From NCBI GenBank assembly GCA_029238515.1, contig JAQWFW010000020.1, forward strand, positions 1 to 64,000: a stretch of 64,000 bases of DNA, read 5' to 3'. Under the pieces are notes generated by a model. It searched no databases. It had not been told where the DNA came from and worked only from the letters and a program-made list of their open reading frames with translations. Below, one piece after another: positions 18,992-28,109 of the stretch. The position numbers were made by a program, and so were the translations under genes. Numbering within the stretch: position 1 is the stretch's first letter; every line of letters begins with the position of its first letter. The DNA is from Flavobacteriaceae bacterium (lineage in GTDB: Bacteria > Bacteroidota > Bacteroidia > Flavobacteriales > Flavobacteriaceae).

Positions 18992-19078
18992 ATGTTTTTC
19001 GATTTACTGTAGGTCGTGTAAAGAGGGTATTCGTTACACTGTAAATCTAAAAAAAATGTCAAACATAGAACTTCAATA

Positions 19079-20185
19079 TCAAGAAAACATGTCCTTTACC
19101 TTTTCAAAAAAAGATTTGTCTGAATGTTCAGGTTTGGGTTCAAAGTGCTCATTTGTACGCATTTTTTCAAAAAATGCTTTTTGTTCTTTGTCTAAAGTTT
19201 TTGGTGTCCACACATTGATATGAACTAACAAATCCCCTTTGTTGTAGCCATTGATGTTTGGTATGCCTTTTCCGCGTAAACGAAGTATTTTGCCTGATTG
19301 TACACCAGCTTCAATTTTGAGGCGGACTTTCCCTGTTACAGTATCAATTTCGACGGAAGAACCTAAAACAGCATCTGGAAGACTCACATACAAATCATAA
19401 TGCAAATTGTCACCCTCACGTTGCAATTTTGGATGCGCTTCTTCTGAAATTGCAACCAATAGATCTCCAGAAATTCCATTACCAGGCGCAGCATTTCCTT
19501 TACCCGAAACTTTAAGTTGCATCCCATCTTGTACGCCAGCAGGGATTTTGATAGAAACGGTTTCTTCTTCTACAACAAAACCATTGGCGTCGGCATTGGC
19601 TGGACGATGGTCGATCGTCTGTCCAGATCCACCACAAGCTGTACATGGCGAAGCTGTTTGCATTCGTCCCAAAATGGTATTTGTGATGCGTGTTACTTGT
19701 CCAGATCCATTACATGTTCCGCAAGTTTTATACGTAACACCCTTGGCCTGTTTTTTTCGTTTTACCTTAACTTTTTTCTCTACACCATTGGCAATTTCTT
19801 CAAGTGTAAGCTTGACACGAATTCTTAGATTACTTCCTCTAACGGATCGTTGGCGTTGACCACCAAATCCACCACCGCCAAAAGCACCGCCAAAAATATC
19901 ACCAAACTGACTGAAAATATCGTCCATATTCATGGAACCACCACCAAAACCACCTGCACCATCAAAGGCCTGATGTCCAAATTGATCGTAACGCGCCTTT
20001 TTGTCTGGATTACTTAAAACTTCATAGGCCTCTGCTGCAACTTTAAATTTTTCTTCAGCCGATTTATCATCTGGATTTTTATCTGGATGATATTTTATGG
20101 CCATTTTTCGGTAGGCCTTTTTTATTTCTGCTGCAGAGGCATTTTTGTTTACCCCTAATACTTCGTAATAATCCTGCTTTGCCAT
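19079..20185 (-). CDS. dnaJ: Chaperone DnaJ with two-motif zinc region
   Basis: A 368-residue Hsp40 co-chaperone that stimulates DnaK ATPase. The J domain has HPD at 33-35, followed by a G/F-rich region (about 76-112) and then the substrate-binding domains. The zinc region contains only two CxxCxGxG repeats, CGTCNGSG (155-162) and CTACGGSG (181-188), where classical DnaJ has four. This gives one zinc site and resembles the flavobacterial type. grpE lies 19 bases upstream and is likely co-transcribed; dnaK is not in the window. Confidence 0.95.
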   Translation of the reverse strand: MAKQDYYEVLGVNKNASAAEIKKAYRKMAIKYHPDKNPDDKSAEEKFKVAAEAYEVLSNPDKKARYDQFGHQAFDGAGGFGGGSMNMDDIFSQFGDIFGGAFGGGGFGGQRQRSVRGSNLRIRVKLTLEEIANGVEKKVKVKRKKQAKGVTYKTCGTCNGSGQVTRITNTILGRMQTASPCTACGGSGQTIDHRPANADANGFVVEEETVSIKIPAGVQDGMQLKVSGKGNAAPGNGISGDLLVAISEEAHPKLQREGDNLHYDLYVSLPDAVLGSSVEIDTVTGKVRLKIEAGVQSGKILRLRGKGIPNINGYNKGDLLVHINVWTPKTLDKEQKAFFEKMRTNEHFEPKPEHSDKSFFEKVKDMFS

Positions 20186-20204
20186 GTATGGATGGTTTAT
20201 TTTA

Positions 20205-20720
20205 TTATTGTCCGATGACTACTTTTGGGAAACGAATCACCTTTTCTCCTAGTTTGTAGCCCTGTTCTATCACATCAATTACTTTTCCTTTTAAGTCTTC
20301 AGTTGGTGCAGGAATTTGAGTGACTGCCTCATGATCATCAGCGTTAAAGTCGTCGCCTTTTTGAACTTCAATAATGCTAAGCCCTTTTTGCTGCAAGGTA
20401 TTATTGAGCTTATTTTGAATCAACTCCACTCCTTTAGATAGTTCTGATTCTTTATGTTTTGAAATTTCTAACATGGCACGGTCAAAATCGTCCAAAACAG
20501 GCAGAAGTGCCTGAATGACATCTTGACTTGCTGTAGAAAACAATTCTACACGCTCTTTTGAAGTACGGCGCTTATAATTTTCAAATTCTGCAAACAAACG
20601 TAAAAACTTATCTTTTTCTTGCACTAATTCTGCCTTAAGTTGATCTTCAATAGAAATTTCAACTTCTGGTGTCTTTACATCCTCTTCTTTTGCCTTTTGC
20701 TGTTTTGCCTTTTTGGTCAT
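20205..20720 (-). CDS. grpE: Nucleotide exchange factor GrpE
   Basis: A 171-residue GrpE: an acidic and lysine-rich N-terminus, a long coiled-coil helix (about 25-75, with [15 protein letters not shown]), then the beta-domain ending [17 protein letters not shown]. It releases ADP from DnaK. It heads the grpE-dnaJ unit. A TACTTTTG -7 element (20755-20762) with a TGACAT repeat 17 bases further upstream suggests its own, perhaps heat-responsive, promoter. Confidence 0.95.
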   Translation of the reverse strand: MTKKAKQQKAKEEDVKTPEVEISIEDQLKAELVQEKDKFLRLFAEFENYKRRTSKERVELFSTASQDVIQALLPVLDDFDRAMLEISKHKESELSKGVELIQNKLNNTLQQKGLSIIEVQKGDDFNADDHEAVTQIPAPTEDLKGKVIDVIEQGYKLGEKVIRFPKVVIGQ

Positions 20721-20754
20721 CCTAAAAGAAATTAATTATTTTTTTAATTGATGG

Positions 20755-20793
20755 CAAAAGTACTGCCATTCTGCATAAAATGTCATAATGTCA
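20755..20793 (-). promoter_or_regulatory. Putative grpE-dnaJ promoter with TGACAT repeat
   Basis: On the minus strand, two TGACAT-type half-sites (20780-20785 and 20788-20793, two bases apart) are followed after 17 bases by TACTTTTG (20755-20762), which fits TAnnTTTG. The repeat replaces the usual -33 TTG, so it could be an alternative -33 or a regulator site. A heat-shock role is inferred only from the genes controlled. Confidence 0.4.
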
Positions 20794-20835
20794 CGAAAAA
20801 AAATTAAAAAAGTTGTTAGAGATTGTGTGCAAACT

Positions 20836-21750
20836 CTAATTCAAAAGGTTTTTGAGTGCTGCTGACAATTCGTGGTAATTAAATTTAAACCCTGTATTTT
20901 GGATTTTTTTGGAACAAACACGTTGACTTTCAAGAACTATAGCACTCATTTCTCCTAGCAAAAGTTTGAGTGCAAATTCGGGTACGTTTGGGAGAAACAC
21001 TGGCCTTTTAAGTACCTGTGCAATAGATTTTGTTAGTTCTGCTTGCTGTACAGGGTTTGGCGCTACAGCGTTGTACACTCCTTCTAATTTGAGTTCCAAA
21101 GTATGTGTAAATAGAGCCACCAAATCATCGATATGAATCCAAGATTGCCATTGTTCTCCAGATGCCAAAACCGCACCGCAATACTTTTCAATAGGCGCCA
21201 TGATTTTTGGCAACGCACCATCTTTAGCATCCAAAACAATTCCAATTCTCAGAATTGTCGTTTTGATGCCCATTTCTTGAAACTGAGTTGTTGCAGACTC
21301 CCATGCTCGAACTACAGATCTTAAAAATGATGAATCTTCAGCAGATACATATTCTTCCTCGTAATAGTTTGTTTTTGAATCCGAATATATACCAATAGCA
21401 CTAGCAGAGATTAATTGATTTATGGGGAAATTGCCTTCTTTTATGGCTTTTGATAAAACATGTAAGGATTGTATTCGGCTGTTGAGTATAGATGTTTTGG
21501 CGGATTTGGTCCAACGTTGTGCAATCGAAGACCCAGCAAGATTAATCACCGCTTCAACACCATCAAAACAAGAGGTGTCAATTTCATTTACTTGAGGATT
21601 CCAGTAAAAATATTGAAGTTTTTTATCTGAACCCAATAATGTTTTTTGAGTGGTCAAGATATGAATAGCGTAACCTTTATGTAAAAGGTGTTTTGTGAGT
21701 GCTTTACCCACTAAACCCGTTGCCCCTGTGATCAAAATTGTCGCCGCCAT
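20836..21750 (-). CDS. SDR epimerase-family protein, TIGR01777/YfcH type
   Basis: A 304-residue NAD(P)-binding protein. ILITGATGLVGKALTKHLL is the Rossmann glycine motif, and VINLAGSSIAQRWTKSAK and SASAIGIYSDS are typical of the YfcH/SDR39U family. A DUF1731-like C-terminus (RPVFLPNVPEFALKLLLGEM) is present. Function in bacteria is undefined; plant and human relatives act as plastid division or cofactor-linked proteins. It sits alone between grpE and mnmD on the same strand, with gaps of about 100 bases on both sides. Confidence 0.88.
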   Translation of the reverse strand: MAATILITGATGLVGKALTKHLLHKGYAIHILTTQKTLLGSDKKLQYFYWNPQVNEIDTSCFDGVEAVINLAGSSIAQRWTKSAKTSILNSRIQSLHVLSKAIKEGNFPINQLISASAIGIYSDSKTNYYEEEYVSAEDSSFLRSVVRAWESATTQFQEMGIKTTILRIGIVLDAKDGALPKIMAPIEKYCGAVLASGEQWQSWIHIDDLVALFTHTLELKLEGVYNAVAPNPVQQAELTKSIAQVLKRPVFLPNVPEFALKLLLGEMSAIVLESQRVCSKKIQNTGFKFNYHELSAALKNLLN

Positions 21751-21853
21751 TAGCCAAAATTATTGAATCCTATCGCTCTGATGTGTTAAAAAAAGGGGTT
21801 TAACAATTATTTATGCTTATTTCATGTAAAAAACAGGTGAAAATTAACGAAAA

Positions 21854-22528
21854 TTAGCTAAGTTTTGTAGCGCGTAACATTTCTCTCTTTCCAGGTGGAC
21901 CTGGTAAACGTTCGACCTCAAATCCGACCTGCTGTAAAGCACGACGGACACTGCCTTTGGCAGAATACGTGACTAAAATTCCTTGAGTGTTCATGGCTTT
22001 AAAAATAAGTTCAAAAATAGCGGTTGTCCAAAGCTCTGGCTGAACGCGGGGACCAAAAGCATCAAAATATACCACATCAAAAACATCCAAATCGTTCAGA
22101 TCAGCAAAATATTCTTTACGCTTTTTGAGGGTGAAAAAAGGGGTCAATTTATGAACAGTATTCCACGATACTTTATGGAGTTCATCAAAAATAAAACTGT
22201 TTGAAGAAAGCAATGCAGTATAATTAAGTGCTTGCAATTCCTCATTGGAGACAGGATAGGCCTCAATACCATGATAAGTGATTAATTTTTGTTTTGTTGA
22301 TTCATTTGTGGCTGTTAGCATTGCATTTAGACCAGTACCAAAACCTATTTCTAAAATAGTGAGTTGTTTTTGTTGTGGATGCCGTTGAACAAAAGCACCT
22401 AAACCCATTTCGATATAGACGTGTTTGGCCTCTTGAAAAGCGCCATGTATGGAATGGTATTGTTCGTTCCAGTGCTCTATTTGGATGGTCTTAGATCCGT
22501 CTGCCGTAGTAATTATGGAGCGTTTCAA
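21854..22528 (-). CDS. mnmD: tRNA mnm5s2U34 methyltransferase MnmD
   Basis: A 224-residue stand-alone MnmD that methylates nm5s2U34 of tRNA to mnm5s2U. It has LEIGFGTGLNAML (SAM loop), DVVYFDAFGPRVQPELWT (the family DAFxPxxxPELW motif) and a C-terminal GFEVERLPGPPGKREMLRA. No MnmC2/FAD oxidase domain is fused. The start is a TTG at 22528: the family N-terminus KRSIITTADGSKT begins right there and no in-frame ATG lies upstream before a stop. The gene is seven bases after the DUF4920 stop and likely shares its transcript. Confidence 0.9.
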   Translation of the reverse strand: MKRSIITTADGSKTIQIEHWNEQYHSIHGAFQEAKHVYIEMGLGAFVQRHPQQKQLTILEIGFGTGLNAMLTATNESTKQKLITYHGIEAYPVSNEELQALNYTALLSSNSFIFDELHKVSWNTVHKLTPFFTLKKRKEYFADLNDLDVFDVVYFDAFGPRVQPELWTTAIFELIFKAMNTQGILVTYSAKGSVRRALQQVGFEVERLPGPPGKREMLRATKLS

Positions 22529-22535
22529 CTTGTGT

Positions 22536-23024
22536 TTATTGCATAATTAGAACACCATCAGCTTCAAAATTATAAGAAACTTTTGAGGTTGTTATTCGCT
22601 CAATTTCTTCTTTGGATGCACCAGCATCTTCAGCATAATGACGTAAGTCCTCAACTGATGTTTCAGAAATAAATGCTTTTCCATTGATGAGTACCTCACC
22701 CTGCGCATCCAGTGGAACAAAAAAGCCATAATCTTTGAACCGTACCATCAAATCGTTATCGTCAGGCATAGACAGCGTCATCCAACACCCTTTTTTGGCA
22801 CACACTTCTTTTATGGTTCCGCTCAGGGTCAATTGGAGTGTGTCTTCTTTGTTCTGTACACGTCTGGACATTTCACTTAAGGTTGCTATTGAGTCGGTTT
22901 GAAATGCAGTACCATATAAATTGTAGGTTTTTGATTGGACCTGAACAGGAACTCGACGCTGTTGTTTTTCTTTACAATTGATAAAGAAAAGAAATGCTAA
23001 TAGGAGTAAAAAATAGTTTCTCAT
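22536..23024 (-). CDS. DUF4920 lipoprotein
   Basis: A 162-residue lipoprotein: a signal peptide ending LLLAFLFFINC with Cys17 as the lipidation site, then a DUF4920 domain (YGTAFQTDS, LSGTIKEVCAKKGCWMTLSM, VRFKDYGFFVPLD). The CAKKGCWM segment has two cysteines that could bind metal or form a disulfide. DUF4920 proteins are periplasmic and of unknown function. It is divergent from ilvE and upstream of mnmD. Confidence 0.83.
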   Translation of the reverse strand: MRNYFLLLLAFLFFINCKEKQQRRVPVQVQSKTYNLYGTAFQTDSIATLSEMSRRVQNKEDTLQLTLSGTIKEVCAKKGCWMTLSMPDDNDLMVRFKDYGFFVPLDAQGEVLINGKAFISETSVEDLRHYAEDAGASKEEIERITTSKVSYNFEADGVLIMQ

Positions 23025-23108
23025 GTTGAAAAAATTTCAATAAAAACTTAAAGATAATAACTTTTGGTAATGTATGTAACTATAGCTGTTATTTTAGTAA
23101 TTTTGTTT

Positions 23109-23116
23109 TAACTTTG
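23109..23116 (+). promoter_or_regulatory. Putative -7 element of ilvE
   Basis: TAACTTTG fits TAnnTTTG 18 bases before the ilvE ATG. A second match, TAATTTTG at 23098-23105, lies just upstream. No clear -33 TTG at standard spacing. Confidence 0.38.
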
Positions 23117-23134
23117 AATAGAAATACAAAAAAA

Positions 23135-24187
23135 ATGGACCCAATAAAGACCACAAAGATTGCGCAATCAAAACTTAGTAAGGTTGATTTTAATAATTTA
23201 GGATTTGGCAATGTGTTTTCCGATCATATGCTTGTTTGCGACTTTAAAAATGGTGGTTGGGGTCAACCTGAAATCATTCCATTTCAAGAGATCTCGCTGA
23301 TGCCATCTGCAAAGATTTTCCATTATGGTCAATCTATTTTTGAAGGTATGAAGGCCTACAAAGACGAAGATGCCACAACTTGGTTGTTTCGTCCAGAAGA
23401 AAATTTTAAGCGATTGAACAAATCGGCCAAACGATTGGCAATTCCTGAGTTACCAGAATCTGTATTTTTTGAAGGACTAAAAGCGCTTCTTAAGGTTGAT
23501 AACGACTGGATTCCAACAACAGCAGGAAGTTCACTTTATATTAGACCTATTATTTTTGCGACTGGTGAAGGTTTTCATGCTTCACCAGCTGATGGCTATC
23601 GCTTTTTGGTTGCTACTGCACCGTCTGGACCGTATTTTTCTGGAAAAGTAAGTGTCCTTATTGAGGAGAAATATTCGAGGTCAGCCAATGGTGGTGTTGG
23701 ATTTGCAAAAGCTGGGGGAAATTATGCAGGCCAATTTTATCCTACACAACTAGCCATTGAAAAGGGGTACAATCAAGTGATTTGGACCGACGATAATACT
23801 CATGAATATATTGAAGAAGCTGGTGCAATGAATATTTTTATTCGCATCAATGACACTCTCATTACAGGTCCAACAAGCGACCGTATTTTGGATGGTGTAA
23901 CGCGCAAAAGTATTATTGAAATTGCAAAAGCTGAAGGTATTCCTGTCGAAGTGCGCAAGTTTACAGTTTCAGAAGTCATCAATGCTTCTAAAAATGGACA
24001 ATTAAAAGAAATGTTTGGTGCAGGTACTGCGGCAGTCATCTCTCCTATTTCTTCGTTTGGATTTAGAGAGCAAGACTACGACCTTCCAGAACTTGAAACT
24101 TCATATGCTGCACGTCTGAAAGATCAAATTACCTCAATTCAAACCAATATTGCACCTGATCCTTTTGGGTGGCGCTACAAGGTTTAA
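23135..24187 (+). CDS. ilvE: Branched-chain amino acid aminotransferase (type II)
   Basis: A 350-residue fold-type IV PLP enzyme that interconverts Val, Leu and Ile with their 2-keto acids. FHYGQSIFEGMKAY, FRPEENFKRL, the PLP lysine K192 in GFAKAGGNYA, and the GTAAVISPI phosphate-binding loop are present. The frame opens with a TTG at 23114, but the ATG at 23135 fits family length and lies downstream of the -7 motif. It converges with the MazG-like gene two bases away. Confidence 0.95.
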   Translation: MDPIKTTKIAQSKLSKVDFNNLGFGNVFSDHMLVCDFKNGGWGQPEIIPFQEISLMPSAKIFHYGQSIFEGMKAYKDEDATTWLFRPEENFKRLNKSAKRLAIPELPESVFFEGLKALLKVDNDWIPTTAGSSLYIRPIIFATGEGFHASPADGYRFLVATAPSGPYFSGKVSVLIEEKYSRSANGGVGFAKAGGNYAGQFYPTQLAIEKGYNQVIWTDDNTHEYIEEAGAMNIFIRINDTLITGPTSDRILDGVTRKSIIEIAKAEGIPVEVRKFTVSEVINASKNGQLKEMFGAGTAAVISPISSFGFREQDYDLPELETSYAARLKDQITSIQTNIAPDPFGWRYKV

Positions 24188-24189
24188 TG

Positions 24190-24576
24190 CTATTGATTTA
24201 GGATAGCTTCAATATTGGGCTTGAAATAATTTGGCCCTTTCAATACCTTACCGTCTTCTCTGTAAATGGGTTGCTCATCTGGACCAAGTTTACTCATATT
24301 ACTGCGCTGAATTTCATCAAAAACGGCTTCAATTTTGTGTTGCATACCATGCTCAATGATGGTACCACATAAGATGTATAACATATCGCCTAAAGCATCG
24401 GCGACCTCAACTAAGTCATTGTTTTGTGCCGCTTCAAAATATTCTTCGTTTTCTTCCTTCATCAAGTCAAATCGGAGTTGGTTTTTTGCAGCGCCTAAAT
24501 CTGCCTTTGGTGATGTTCTGTAGCCAATTTTAAAGGCCTCATGAAAACGTTGCACCGCTTTTATTTTGTTTTTCAT
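24190..24576 (-). CDS. MazG-like nucleoside triphosphate pyrophosphohydrolase
   Basis: A 128-residue all-alpha NTP pyrophosphohydrolase (PRA-PH/MazG-like). KEENEEYFEAA and VEVADALGDMLYIL carry the EExxE and ExxD metal motifs. It may clean non-canonical dNTPs; it is too short for full MazG. A HisE role is unlikely as no his genes are nearby. It lies divergent from the small membrane protein gene at 24633. Confidence 0.8.
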   Translation of the reverse strand: MKNKIKAVQRFHEAFKIGYRTSPKADLGAAKNQLRFDLMKEENEEYFEAAQNNDLVEVADALGDMLYILCGTIIEHGMQHKIEAVFDEIQRSNMSKLGPDEQPIYREDGKVLKGPNYFKPNIEAILNQ

Positions 24577-24594
24577 CTATCTATATTTTTTTTG

Positions 24595-24602
24595 TAATTT
24601 TG
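24595..24602 (+). promoter_or_regulatory. Putative -7 element of the 62-residue membrane protein gene
   Basis: TAATTTTG matches TAnnTTTG, 30 bases before the ATG at 24633. The upstream region is T-rich and no -33 can be fixed. Confidence 0.33.
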
Positions 24603-24632
24603 AAAAGAATTCAAATTTAAAAATACAGAAAT

Positions 24633-24821
24633 ATGTTCAGTCAAGGACAACTAATTTTCGGAATTCTTTTTGCTGTAGTATTTGCGGTGATTCTTTTTGG
24701 AGCGTATAGAAAAGATGCAGCGCTGAATAAGAAATACTACAGAGGTAGTATTTGGGTACTCCTTATTTTTATTGGCTTTATTTTAGGTATTGCTGCCATT
24801 AAATTTCTTCTAGGGTACTAA
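24633..24821 (+). CDS. Small two-helix membrane protein
   Basis: A 62-residue protein with hydrophobic segments at about 6-23 and 42-60, separated by a basic, Lys/Arg/Tyr-rich loop (YRKDAALNKKYYRGS). It has its own -7 motif and ends in a strong terminator, so it is a monocistronic gene with good signs of being real. Function unknown. Conserved small proteins of this shape are known from Flavobacteriaceae. Confidence 0.62.
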   Translation: MFSQGQLIFGILFAVVFAVILFGAYRKDAALNKKYYRGSIWVLLIFIGFILGIAAIKFLLGY

Positions 24822-24854
24822 AAAAACCACTCATAAAATATACAAGTGGTTTTT
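24822..24854. terminator. Bidirectional hairpin terminator
   Basis: A 10-base perfect stem, AAAAACCACT (24822-24831) and AGTGGTTTTT (24845-24854), with a 13-base loop. A-run and T-run flanks serve both the plus-strand small gene and the convergent DPP III gene. Confidence 0.85.
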
Positions 24855-24876
24855 GTTTAAAAATTTAAAACTGTTT

Positions 24877-26925
24877 TTAATTCACATTAGGCAAAAAGTT
24901 GTAGTGCTTTGCATAGTACAACATTTGACTGGCAAAATCTTTTGCATAATTTATATTTATAGCTGTAATGGCACCGCTCTCATCAGTTACGGGCTCCAAT
25001 ACAGGGTTGACAAAACCACCGTAAGGTGCAGATTTAAACTGTTTGTTACGTTCCAAGACCTCTGCATGAATTGCTTGATCAACCTTTACTCCGTAGCCCT
25101 CAACAAGCGCTTGAACTGCTTCAAAATCACCTTCGGATTTGATGCGTTGTGTTTCTCTCAATAATTCACCGAATAAGCTGTGTAGCTTATCATAATCGTT
25201 GATATTAAAATAGGTTTTACCATCTCTATTTACTTTTTCAATAACATTATCTTTTTGACCTTTTTCAAAAACCCAAGCACTCACCCATTGTCTATTGCGC
25301 ATATGGGCTTCTTCGACATCATCGCCAAGTTCCAATCTAATGAGTTGTGTCATAAGTCCATTACGAATATATCCGTCAAAAGCAGCCATACCAACAGCTT
25401 TCCAATCTTCCACGAGACCAAGTTCTTGAAGTTTTGAATCATATAAGTAATATAATCCTACCAAGTCAGCGCGTCCTTCTTCTAATGTTGATGCGTAGTT
25501 TTTTAGAGTTTCTTTTGTTTCGCCTACTCCAGGATTCAATTGCCCTGAAGCATGACCTACGACTTCATGGAGTGCTGTATGGAGTTTATCGGCTAATTGC
25601 CCATGCTTTTTCTCAAGTTCATATTCTTCTTCATCATGGACAAATTCTTTTAATCGACCAGAACTTCCAGAGTTGTTATACGCATTGATGATATTTCCTA
25701 ATGAAACAGACTTACTACCAACTTCGGCACGAATCCAGTTTGCATTGGGTAAATTGACGCCTATTGGCGTCGATGGAGAAGCATCTCCTGCTTCGCCAGC
25801 AACATTTACGGTTTTGTAACTTACACCAACAACATTTTTCTTTTTATGCTCTGGCATTAAGGGCGAATTGTCTTCAAACCACTGTGCATTTTCTGAAAGT
25901 ACAGCCATTTTTGCAGACATATCGAAATCTTTTATTTGAACTATGGTTTCGTACGAACCTCTATAGCCCAAAGGATCGTTATATACTTCTATAAAACTAT
26001 TGATGTAATCGATATTACCTTCTGTTGCTGCAGTCCAAGCCACGTTATAATCGTCCCAAGTTTGTAAATCTCCAGAGTTGTAATATTCGATAAGCAAAGC
26101 AAGTGCATCGCCTTGTGCTTTGTTTTCGGCTACGCCTTTGGCGAGTTCTAACCATTTGACAATTTCGTCAATAGCTGCTCCGTAAAGTCCTCCTGATTTG
26201 TATATACGTTCTTTAAGTACTCCGTTTTCTTTGACAAGTTGAGAATTTAAACCAAATGATAGCGGTTTATCTGGATTTGGCGAAGTTTTGGCGGCATAAA
26301 ATGTTTCTACATCTTGGTTCGTTACATTGGGGCCATAAAAATTAACAGCAGACGCTAAAACATTGTCAACCCCTTTGGCTTGATTTACTTTTTTTGCATC
26401 CTTGTCATTGAAAATAACATCAAAAGCTTCCCCTTCTAGTGTTGCAGAGGTTGCATCGAGTAAGGATTGAAGATAATCTGCCGAGAAAGCTGGTTTGAGT
26501 TTTGCATTACTGTAGTGGTGGTGAATTCCATTGCTAAACCATACACGTTTAAGATAAGTTTCAAAAGCATTCCAATCCTCGTTGGATTTATCGCTATCAT
26601 AAGTGGTGTAAATGGTTTGCAAAGCTTCTCGAATGGTCAGATTATGGCGGTAATTTTGATCCCACATGATGTCTCGTCCAGAAAGACCGGCTTGTGTCAA
26701 GTAATAAACTAATTTTTGTTCGTTCAAAGAAAGATTTTCCCACCCAGGTAGTTGGTAACGTAAAATTTTAAGATCGGCAAATTGCTCGACCATGTACGGA
26801 AAACTTTCTGTATCTACGGCAATGTATAAATCGTCGTTATTTGAAGATGAATGGTCTGTTTGGCATGAAAAAAACAGTTGAGTACATGCCAAAAAAATAA
26901 GCATGAATTTGTAGCTAGAGTTCAT
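24877..26925 (-). CDS. Dipeptidyl peptidase III-like M49 lipoprotein
   Basis: A 682-residue zinc peptidase that should remove dipeptides from the N-terminus of short peptides. HEVVGH (453-458) matches the M49 HExxxH motif and LEEGRAD (481-487) provides the third zinc ligand. The N-terminal signal ends FFSC with Cys21 as lipidation site, so it is probably anchored in the outer or inner membrane, unlike cytosolic eukaryotic DPP III. An 18-base perfect palindrome lies 25 bases upstream of the ATG. It ends at the shared terminator. Confidence 0.92.
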   Translation of the reverse strand: MNSSYKFMLIFLACTQLFFSCQTDHSSSNNDDLYIAVDTESFPYMVEQFADLKILRYQLPGWENLSLNEQKLVYYLTQAGLSGRDIMWDQNYRHNLTIREALQTIYTTYDSDKSNEDWNAFETYLKRVWFSNGIHHHYSNAKLKPAFSADYLQSLLDATSATLEGEAFDVIFNDKDAKKVNQAKGVDNVLASAVNFYGPNVTNQDVETFYAAKTSPNPDKPLSFGLNSQLVKENGVLKERIYKSGGLYGAAIDEIVKWLELAKGVAENKAQGDALALLIEYYNSGDLQTWDDYNVAWTAATEGNIDYINSFIEVYNDPLGYRGSYETIVQIKDFDMSAKMAVLSENAQWFEDNSPLMPEHKKKNVVGVSYKTVNVAGEAGDASPSTPIGVNLPNANWIRAEVGSKSVSLGNIINAYNNSGSSGRLKEFVHDEEEYELEKKHGQLADKLHTALHEVVGHASGQLNPGVGETKETLKNYASTLEEGRADLVGLYYLYDSKLQELGLVEDWKAVGMAAFDGYIRNGLMTQLIRLELGDDVEEAHMRNRQWVSAWVFEKGQKDNVIEKVNRDGKTYFNINDYDKLHSLFGELLRETQRIKSEGDFEAVQALVEGYGVKVDQAIHAEVLERNKQFKSAPYGGFVNPVLEPVTDESGAITAININYAKDFASQMLYYAKHYNFLPNVN

Positions 26926-26949
26926 AGTATATGGTATTTATAATGATTG

Positions 26950-26967
26950 ACTTTGAATATTCAAAGT
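26950..26967. promoter_or_regulatory. 18-base perfect palindrome upstream of the DPP III gene
   Basis: ACTTTGAATATTCAAAGT reads the same on both strands and lies between the divergent DPP III and SRPBCC genes. It could be a dimeric regulator site, although one such AT-rich palindrome is expected by chance in a window this size. Confidence 0.3.
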
Positions 26968-27068
26968 TTACGAATATAGCTTTTTCTAAAAAAAATAAAA
27001 AATTAATTTGTTTCGTATAGATTTCATAGAAATTTATAAATTAGTAAAAACAACAACCCTAAAATCTT

Positions 27069-28090
27069 ATGAAAGCACTCAAATTTATTTTATTTCTACT
27101 GTTATTTTTTGTTTTGGCTGGAAGCACCTATGTTGCAGTTCAGCCCAACACTTATGATTTTTTTCGTACACGAACAATTTCAGCACCAGTGGATGTCATT
27201 TATAATACCGTAAATGATTATCATAATTGGGAATCGTGGTCACCATGGAAAGAAAAAGACCCTTCACTGACTTTCGAATATCCAGAGCTCACCAAAGGTA
27301 TTGGTGGTGCTTATTCATGGAGTGGTAAGGACGGAAAAGGCACAATGAAAACCCTTGCTGCATCACCAAACGACTCTTTACTTCAAGAGCTAAAGTTTGA
27401 ACAATTTCCTGCATCGAAAGTTTATTGGAATTTTGAATACAAAGAACCAAATGTTACAGAAGTTACATGGGGCATGAAAAGTGATGATGTTCCTTTTATG
27501 CTTAAATTTTTTGCACTCATTAATGGGGGAATGGAAAAAATGGTGGCTCCAGATTATGAAAAAGGACTGGCAAATCTTGATGCATATGTGCATGAACAAA
27601 TGGCCGTATACAGCATTGAAAATAAGGGAATTACGGAGTATGGAGGTGGATTTTATTTGTACATTACCTCAAGTACAACACCAGAGAACATCAGTATGAC
27701 CATGGAAAAAAACTATGCTGTATTGTACAATTATATGGCGCCAATAACATAAGAGGCAATGGTGCTCCTATGAGTATTTATCAATATCGAAACCCTGAAG
27801 ATGGATCGATGATTCTCAGCTGCGGAATACCTGTTAATCAGTACTACAGAATAAAAGACGCCAGTGGTGTTTTGTGTGGATATATGCCGCGAACAAAAGT
27901 ACTCAAAACAACGCTTAAAGGGGATTATAAAAATCTTGAAGAAGCATGGACCAAAAGCTATCAAAACATGAATAAAATGAACTTAAATCCTTCGAAATTG
28001 AAACCATTTGAGTTATATTTGACCTATCCTCAAGAAAATACCAATCCAGCAGATTGGATTACAGAGCTTTTTATTCCTATTGCTAATTAA
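27069..28090 (+). pseudogene. SRPBCC/GyrI-like protein split by a frameshift
   Basis: The first frame (27069-27752) encodes a signal or membrane segment (1-22) and an SRPBCC/polyketide-cyclase domain with SAPVDVIYNTVNDYHNWESW. It then enters a GyrI-like effector-binding domain (GGGFYLYITSS) and stops early. The second frame (ATG at 27770, stop 28090) continues the same domain with TVLKGDYKNLEEAW-like and NPADWITELFIPI segments. Reading the second frame backward from 27770 gives ANNIRGNGAP, joining the first frame near the ATG codon at 27735. One missing base at about 27738-27740 therefore explains the break. The repaired product would be about 340 residues, the family's normal length. Confidence 0.85.
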
Positions 28091-28109
28091 TTTTAAAAGA
28101 TAAAACGTT

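Noticed and set aside
19407-19859. 150-codon open frame antisense to dnaJ
   Set aside because: Mirror of the Gly-rich and zinc-region codons; no independent support.
28091-28109. Fluoride riboswitch upstream of crcB
   Set aside because: Only 19 bases separate crcB from the preceding gene, too short for the riboswitch fold.
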